This document shows, piece by piece, positions 59,241-64,000 of a stretch of 64,000 nucleotides of DNA (its first letter is position 1; the number at the start of each line of letters is the position of its first letter). The DNA lies in the IMG/VR virus record IMGVR_UViG_3300018481_000023, positions 1 through 64,000 of that record; one strand, written 5' to 3'. The translations under genes and the position numbers were made by a program. Source of the DNA: a virus. The notes below the pieces were generated by a model. The model was given only the letters and a program-made list of their open reading frames with translations. It made no database searches and was not told the DNA's origin.

Positions 59241-59794
59241 AGAACCTCCTCGCTCAGGAATAGATCCGTGGCGATGTCTTGCATATTGGGTTCGAGCAGC
59301 ATTAAGTCTGTACCAGACTGTATAGCGCCCTCAAGTAGTAATCCGAAGTATTCGATGGTCAAACTCGATGTCTGAGTGGTAGCCGGATCGAGCGTAGCAA
59401 TGACTAGACCCACACGTCCAAGCTCGGTTGTCTGATCCAAGGTGACAGGAGCAAGTGTAATCGTCATTGCCGCGAGGATCTCTCGGCTGATTACACTGAG
59501 CGTGTCGGCTGGGGCCAGAGTCGCTACGACCACGCCCTCCTTGCCATGCTCACCAGCAGCCACCGAGCTGGCGAAGCCCAGTGTTTCGTTGGTTACGGCC
59601 TCGATACCTATCGATAGGACGGCAATGAGGAAGGCCTCGTCGAGAGTAGTAAAGGAGACCCCCACTCTCTCCAGCATACCTGTGATGGTAGCAGTGACTG
59701 GAGCTAGCGTATTAAGGGTAGCTCCGTAGCGACCCCGCGGCGATACATAATCGCCTTCCAAAATGGCAGTCTCATCCGGTATAAGGATGGGCAC
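59237..59794 (-). CDS. Portal-proximal protein with 21-residue repeats, 185 aa
   Basis: The protein contains units such as VVATLAPADTLSVISREILAA and MTITLAPVTLDQTTELGRVGL, the same 21-residue type as in the large adhesin (TLDPLT core). The start is uncertain. The GTG at 59794 has no clear ribosome binding site, and the frame stays open and protein-like upstream (ending at a TAG at 59893) without a standard start codon. A frameshift or unusual start near 59880 is possible. Confidence 0.6.
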   Translation of the reverse strand: MPILIPDETAILEGDYVSPRGRYGATLNTLAPVTATITGMLERVGVSFTTLDEAFLIAVLSIGIEAVTNETLGFASSVAAGEHGKEGVVVATLAPADTLSVISREILAAMTITLAPVTLDQTTELGRVGLVIATLDPATTQTSSLTIEYFGLLLEGAIQSGTDLMLLEPNMQDIATDLFLSEEVL

Positions 59795-59929
59795 TCCGAT
59801 GCTGGAATCGAACGTATATCGAGGCGGGGTGTACTTCGTGGTCCGATCCTTTCGCTCGTACTGGTCGTCCGCAGCTAAGCGGGGCGGGTGCTACGGTGAT
59901 GGCAATTCTACCGCACTTCGGTTCTACGC

Positions 59930-61444
59930 TTAGGAACCATCTTCCGGGAACTCCGCAAGGAGTTTCTGATCGGTTGAGAGCCCGATAATACGGCGTGCTT
60001 CGTCTCGAGTAATAAGAGCCTCCTCCGTAACCGCCTCCTTTCCCTCCTGTCCCTCACTCCCAGGAACAACCGTGCCGTCAGGTAGAGAGCTTTCAGGAGT
60101 AGCAGGAATTGCATCGACGCCCTCCTCGATGATGATGGGCTGCATTCCTTTCTGGATGTTGGCGAGACTCCTTGCAGTTTGAGCCGCCGTTTGGCCTCGC
60201 TCCAGGGGAGACATACGGTACGCGTCAGGCCATAGGCAGCGGGCCGACTTAATGTCGGTATCGGCTGGCAATGGGGTAATTCCGTTATTGATAGCCCACA
60301 TGACGAATGGCCAGATTATTCTAGGTTCAGCATGTAGCTCTCGGTACTCTTCGATTCGTTCTGCCCAGGAGGCCTTGTCCTGAGACGAGGCCAATTGTCC
60401 TGCTTCGGAACCCAGGAGAATGCGCTTGGGGATTCCCGAGGTACCGGAGATGAGGGTAAGGAGGACGTCGAATGCGCCCCTGGGGTCTGCCACCTTCGCC
60501 ATGAGATTCTCAATCTCAACCCCACGGGTCCGCATTGCACGTCGGAAGCCATGCTCATACTCGTCCACCTCAGCAGTAAGGTTGAGTTCATCTTCCTCGT
60601 CGAGATCCATATCCTTGTCGACATTGATGTGCAGGCCGGGATAGCTTTGCTTCCAGTAGGATTCGCTGGAGGCACCCACAACCTTCATCAGGTCGGTCAG
60701 GTAGTTCCAAACCGGAGCATATTCGGGGATACCGAAGACGTTGGATGTAAGGATGCCACGACTAATGTGAAGAACCCGACTGTGGTGAACATCGAAGGCC
60801 GAACCTTGGGGACGTGTGTCCGTATCGACTAGGCCCATACGATCTTCGCCGGCATTACGAGTAGTAGAGACCGGAGAGATGGTATACATCGTAGGCTGGC
60901 CGAAACGGGGATTCATAGGATCCCGTTCCCAATCCTTGATCTTGACCTGCGTTTCGCCATAGGGCTGAAGGTAGGTGATTTGAAGAGTGCCGGCGCCACC
61001 TTTGGGAATAGGCAAATCGATACGTCCACGGTTAGTGCCAATGAGAACAATGGCAAAACGTCCTAGACCGGCAAGGATGTCGGCACGACGGAGTACGGAC
61101 CAGAGATCACTGTCCCATGCCAGGCGGGCAAATTCTTGACTCCACTCAACCTGATCCGGAAGGTAGATCCTGGGGGGCCGTCCCCATGTTGAATCGGGTT
61201 TGGCCTCGACTAGGCGCTTGGCGATTCCACCTCGGGTGTACATGTCGTACATCTGCTGGACGTTGAGTTGGAGATCCCAACCGAACGCCTCGTATAGATC
61301 ACGTTTCCCGCCAAATTGGACGCCCATTTGCCGAGCCCAGCCGGCTCTTTCGAGCATAAGGTAGACCCGATTCATGAATCCGCCACGAAGTTGCCCTTTA
61401 TCAGGGTTATTGGCTGCTTCTGTGATCCGAGGCCGCGTAGCCAT
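59930..61444 (-). CDS. Portal protein (DUF1073-type)
   Basis: The 504-residue sequence begins RVYLMLERAGWARQMG and includes FGWDLQLNVQQMYDMYTRGG and YEHGFRRAMRTRGVEIENL, as in the DUF1073 portal family. It builds the dodecameric vertex for DNA entry and exit. It follows the large terminase with a TAATG overlap. Confidence 0.9.
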   Translation of the reverse strand: MATRPRITEAANNPDKGQLRGGFMNRVYLMLERAGWARQMGVQFGGKRDLYEAFGWDLQLNVQQMYDMYTRGGIAKRLVEAKPDSTWGRPPRIYLPDQVEWSQEFARLAWDSDLWSVLRRADILAGLGRFAIVLIGTNRGRIDLPIPKGGAGTLQITYLQPYGETQVKIKDWERDPMNPRFGQPTMYTISPVSTTRNAGEDRMGLVDTDTRPQGSAFDVHHSRVLHISRGILTSNVFGIPEYAPVWNYLTDLMKVVGASSESYWKQSYPGLHINVDKDMDLDEEDELNLTAEVDEYEHGFRRAMRTRGVEIENLMAKVADPRGAFDVLLTLISGTSGIPKRILLGSEAGQLASSQDKASWAERIEEYRELHAEPRIIWPFVMWAINNGITPLPADTDIKSARCLWPDAYRMSPLERGQTAAQTARSLANIQKGMQPIIIEEGVDAIPATPESSLPDGTVVPGSEGQEGKEAVTEEALITRDEARRIIGLSTDQKLLAEFPEDGS

Positions 61445-63186
61445 TATAAACTCCTCATTGGTCTGCCACGGGAGTCAGTTATGGTCGTTTTAGGGACCAA
61501 AAGTCCCTTACGGCGCCCAAATGTCGCTCCCCGACGATGAGATTGTACCGGTCCATCCCCAGCTTCTAGCGTAGACAGGGGCGTGTGGGCTGTGTTTCTG
61601 CCCAAGTGGCGCCCAATAGAGGCCTTGAGGCCAAGTTTACCCGTCAACATCTGGTATGTGATGGTTACGCCGTCGATCTGGTCATCATGATCTCCCTCTG
61701 GGAAGACCTCCGCCTCGATGAACAATTCCCTCACCCACACCGTCCGCAACTCGTTCTTGTCCTCTACCAGCAGATCGTGATCCTCGTCGACGACCACATA
61801 AACCTTCCCATGCTCGAGGGCCGAGAGGAAACTTGCCGCCCTCAACAGCTTAGAGGTTACGGCTGGGAACTCTTTGACCTTCGCTCCCTTGACCTGTTCG
61901 CGCGCCAGCTTCTCGAAGTACCGGATGGAGTATTTGCCACTGGAACCAGGCTCTTGTTCCATGCCAACATTAAAGTCCGGGTCCAGATCGTAATCTGACC
62001 GGGTAGCCTTGCAGAACTCCAATTCGGCCGTCGCCGCACTCCACTGTCCCCTTTTCATGCCTTCGATAAAGAATAGGTCGTCGTCCTTCTGATACATGCA
62101 CCGTGGGCCCGAGGTATAGTCCCCGGCTTCCTTGGTGGAGGCCATGTCCCAGCCCCTGCCCCACTTCATCTGCTTCTGGCTCTTACGCCAATCTTCAATG
62201 CGAGCAATGAAGTCCTTACGGGTAATCTTCCTAAACCACTTCAGGTTGACAACCACGTTTTCGTCGGACAGGGGGTTCTGTTGGAACATCGCCTCGAACC
62301 ACCTCGAGGTCAGGTCGATCTTGATGTTGTTCACGGTCTCTGCGTCGTAACGCTCGGGAAACAGTACGTCGCCGTACTTCCGACCAAGGATGTCTCGAGC
62401 TTGGTAATCGGGCACTTGAATTAGACGCCCATCTTCTCCCTGTTGGGTGAGACTGGGCTCGTAGATGGCTGGCAGTCGGATGTACTTGAAGAAATTGCGT
62501 CCCGTGCGCTTCTGCGCAGCTTCGATGCGGCCATGGAGATCATTAGCGACCCACCGCGTGGCAAGGATGATAACGATGGCGCCAGGCTCTAAACGAGTCC
62601 GCGCAACTGTTAGCCACCAGGTCCAGAGGTCCTCGAGGTAGGTGGGGGACATGGCTTCTTTCGGTTCTTTGATGTAGTCGTCCAGGACAAATACATCTGC
62701 ACCTCTTCCTGTGATAGCACCGCGGAGCCCCACAGCCTTAAGACCTCCGCCTTTGGTGGTAAGGAAGTTTTGGACACGCATAGTGTCAGATCGGAGCCGG
62801 ACATTGAGCAACTCCTGGTTCTGGAGGATGGTGTCACGGATCTCACGAGAGAAGTCGGTTGACAGGTCTTCGCCGTATGTAGCGACGACTACGTTTTTCT
62901 GGGGGAAATTCTCCAGAACCCAAAGGGGAGTAGCCACGGTGGAGAGCTTCGACTTACCGTGACGCGGGGGAGCTGAGATCAGAAGGCCACAGTTGCCTTG
63001 CATGATACAGCGGGCAATTTCCATGGAGAGGTATTGAAGCCACTTGGCAGGGATCCACCAAGGGTTGAGTCGGGACATGAGAGTTGCAGGAGTAAGACGC
63101 CAATCGGCAAGAACAGCCGCTGCCCTAGCTTCTCGGAGAGAGGTTTGTACGCCCCCTCCTACGCCCTGGGCGGGTGCGGTGGCCAT
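61444..63186 (-). CDS. Large terminase subunit
   Basis: The ATPase part has Walker A APPRHGKSK (72-80), LRGAITGRGADVFVLDD with Walker B Asp at 169-170, and LATRW as coupling motif. The nuclease domain shows GWDMASTKEAGDYT and a final DDQIDGVTI. At 580 residues the length is normal for TerL. It pumps DNA into proheads and cuts the concatemer. Confidence 0.95.
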   Translation of the reverse strand: MATAPAQGVGGGVQTSLREARAAAVLADWRLTPATLMSRLNPWWIPAKWLQYLSMEIARCIMQGNCGLLISAPPRHGKSKLSTVATPLWVLENFPQKNVVVATYGEDLSTDFSREIRDTILQNQELLNVRLRSDTMRVQNFLTTKGGGLKAVGLRGAITGRGADVFVLDDYIKEPKEAMSPTYLEDLWTWWLTVARTRLEPGAIVIILATRWVANDLHGRIEAAQKRTGRNFFKYIRLPAIYEPSLTQQGEDGRLIQVPDYQARDILGRKYGDVLFPERYDAETVNNIKIDLTSRWFEAMFQQNPLSDENVVVNLKWFRKITRKDFIARIEDWRKSQKQMKWGRGWDMASTKEAGDYTSGPRCMYQKDDDLFFIEGMKRGQWSAATAELEFCKATRSDYDLDPDFNVGMEQEPGSSGKYSIRYFEKLAREQVKGAKVKEFPAVTSKLLRAASFLSALEHGKVYVVVDEDHDLLVEDKNELRTVWVRELFIEAEVFPEGDHDDQIDGVTITYQMLTGKLGLKASIGRHLGRNTAHTPLSTLEAGDGPVQSHRRGATFGRRKGLLVPKTTITDSRGRPMRSL

Positions 63187-64000
63187 TACATGTGATCCCC
63201 GAGGGTAGCGTCATGGTTTTGGGAGGAGGTCATATCCGTGCGGGATATCTTAAGGATGGCTTCCTGCAGCACCATGCCAGAGTCTTCGTCACTAAGCAGG
63301 GCTTGCAGCTTCGCCGTGAAGTTGTCGGAGCCTTCTTGAGACAGGTTGGCACCGCGGGTTATGTGCTCCATGATCGATTGGACACTGGCCCCGTCAGGGA
63401 GACGATCCTTCGGGAGACTTGAAGCATATTGTCCCGTGAGGCCGACAGAGAGCCGCATCAGCTTGATAAGGGTGTCCATGGCCTCGATGGCTTCCTTGGC
63501 ATCGAGCTCTTCGATCCACTCCGGATCCTTGAAGCGGGTCTCAAGGGTCGCCAGCAGAGTCTCGGCACGTGTGTAATGGTCTGATTCCATCTTACGCGTC
63601 CGGAGCTGGCGTTTGCGCTCCTCCGCAGCCACAATGAACAAGTCGTATGCTCGCGCACGGGAACTCCAGTAGAATTCGAGGTAACATTGGCGGAGGACTT
63701 CGAGACCGGTACCTTCTTGGGCCGAGAGAAGGTCAAGTTGCCTAATCCCATGTTCCTCCGCCTGATCGATGTACCTTTGGAATAGGTTGTGTGAGGATTG
63801 CGGCTCGTGTGGAAGCTGATTCCAGAAAGGGGTTCCAGAGGCGAGGGTTGGGTACCCTTCGTTGTAGAATAGGCCTACCGACGCAGAGTCCACTTCATCC
63901 TGAGCGACAGACCCCGTGAGTAGGGAAGGCAAGAGGTCGGAGCGAATGAAGTGCGTCGGTAGACCAAACTGGTTCTGTTCAATGTTCTTTGACAGAATGG
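63186..64000 (-). CDS. Probable small terminase subunit, 5' end beyond window edge
   Basis: The frame has no stop up to base 64000 and no convincing start inside the window (the first TTG at 63932 lies in continuous coding sequence), so the gene continues to the right. At least 271 residues are present, with a helical central region (EVLRQCYLEFYWSSRARAYD, MDTLIKLMRLSVGLTG). It ends one base into the TerL start. Its place upstream of TerL suggests TerS; an alternative is a terminase-linked structural protein. Confidence 0.65.
   Translation of the reverse strand, partial: ILSKNIEQNQFGLPTHFIRSDLLPSLLTGSVAQDEVDSASVGLFYNEGYPTLASGTPFWNQLPHEPQSSHNLFQRYIDQAEEHGIRQLDLLSAQEGTGLEVLRQCYLEFYWSSRARAYDLFIVAAEERKRQLRTRKMESDHYTRAETLLATLETRFKDPEWIEELDAKEAIEAMDTLIKLMRLSVGLTGQYASSLPKDRLPDGASVQSIMEHITRGANLSQEGSDNFTAKLQALLSDEDSGMVLQEAILKISRTDMTSSQNHDATLGDHM

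Noticed and set aside
1-64000. tRNA genes, integrase, attachment site or insertion sequence
   Set aside because: None could be recognised on either strand; the two HNH genes are the only mobile-type genes.

Overview
The window is a large part of one tailed double-stranded DNA phage genome, a siphovirus. It has a 1,354-residue tape measure protein, a separate tail tube protein and a lambda J-like tip protein, and no contractile sheath. I see no integrase, excisionase or lysogeny switch, so a lytic life style is likely (inference). No tRNA, rRNA, CRISPR array or insertion sequence was recognised. The 7-deazaguanine gene set and overall gene content recall the Queuovirinae phages (Seurat/9g-like), but the proteins look divergent. 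The host cannot be read from the sequence with confidence; a Gram-negative bacterium is most likely.

Layout. (1) Bases 1-3,800 are a leftward block of small early-type genes: HTH regulators, zinc-ribbon and SWIM-type proteins and a small membrane protein. (2) A divergent promoter region lies at 3,823-3,966. (3) Bases 3,999-33,736 are a rightward block. It holds small early genes, a TOPRIM primase-helicase, two secreted low-complexity proteins, an endolysin, a RuvC-like nuclease, a DJ-1/PfpI-like protein, two HNH proteins, a secreted SNase-like protein, DNA ligase, a ThyX-like protein, an SNF2-type helicase, a Cas4/RecB-like nuclease, a Sak4-type ATPase with a probable ssDNA-binding partner, the DNA modification genes (QueC, QueD, QueE, DpdA-like, FolE), a DNA polymerase fused to a uracil-DNA-glycosylase-like domain, and nucleotide metabolism genes (MazG-like, dNMP kinase, phosphoribosyltransferase). 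(4) Convergent hairpins sit at 33,748-33,801. (5) Bases 33,792-64,000 are the leftward virion block. Read from the right it runs: probable small terminase (cut by the window edge), large terminase, portal, an adhesion/fibre module, prohead protease/scaffold, cement protein, major capsid, connectors, tail tube, tail chaperones, tape measure, tail tip. Both edges cut leftward genes. If the genome is circularly permuted, the early leftward block would run on towards the terminase genes.

The rightward genes fit one programme. FolE, QueD, QueE and QueC make preQ0 from GTP, and the DpdA-like transglycosylase would exchange it for guanine in the phage DNA, which protects against restriction. Primase-helicase, polymerase, ligase, recombination ATPase and nucleases replicate and recombine the genome, and the kinase, MazG-like and ThyX-like proteins manage nucleotide pools.

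The most notable observations are these. A family of twelve promoter elements carries TATAAT-like -10 boxes about 17 bp from a TTG/TAG-type -35 box, and in nine of them GACC or TACC lies 16-17 bp further upstream. A 21-residue repeat occurs about 26 times in a 1,251-residue adhesin and again in a smaller neighbour of the portal. The adhesion module sits between portal and capsid genes. Two exported Ser/Gly/Asn/Gln-rich proteins lie just before the endolysin. The tail chaperone pair has an arrangement consistent with a +1 frameshift at GGGG.
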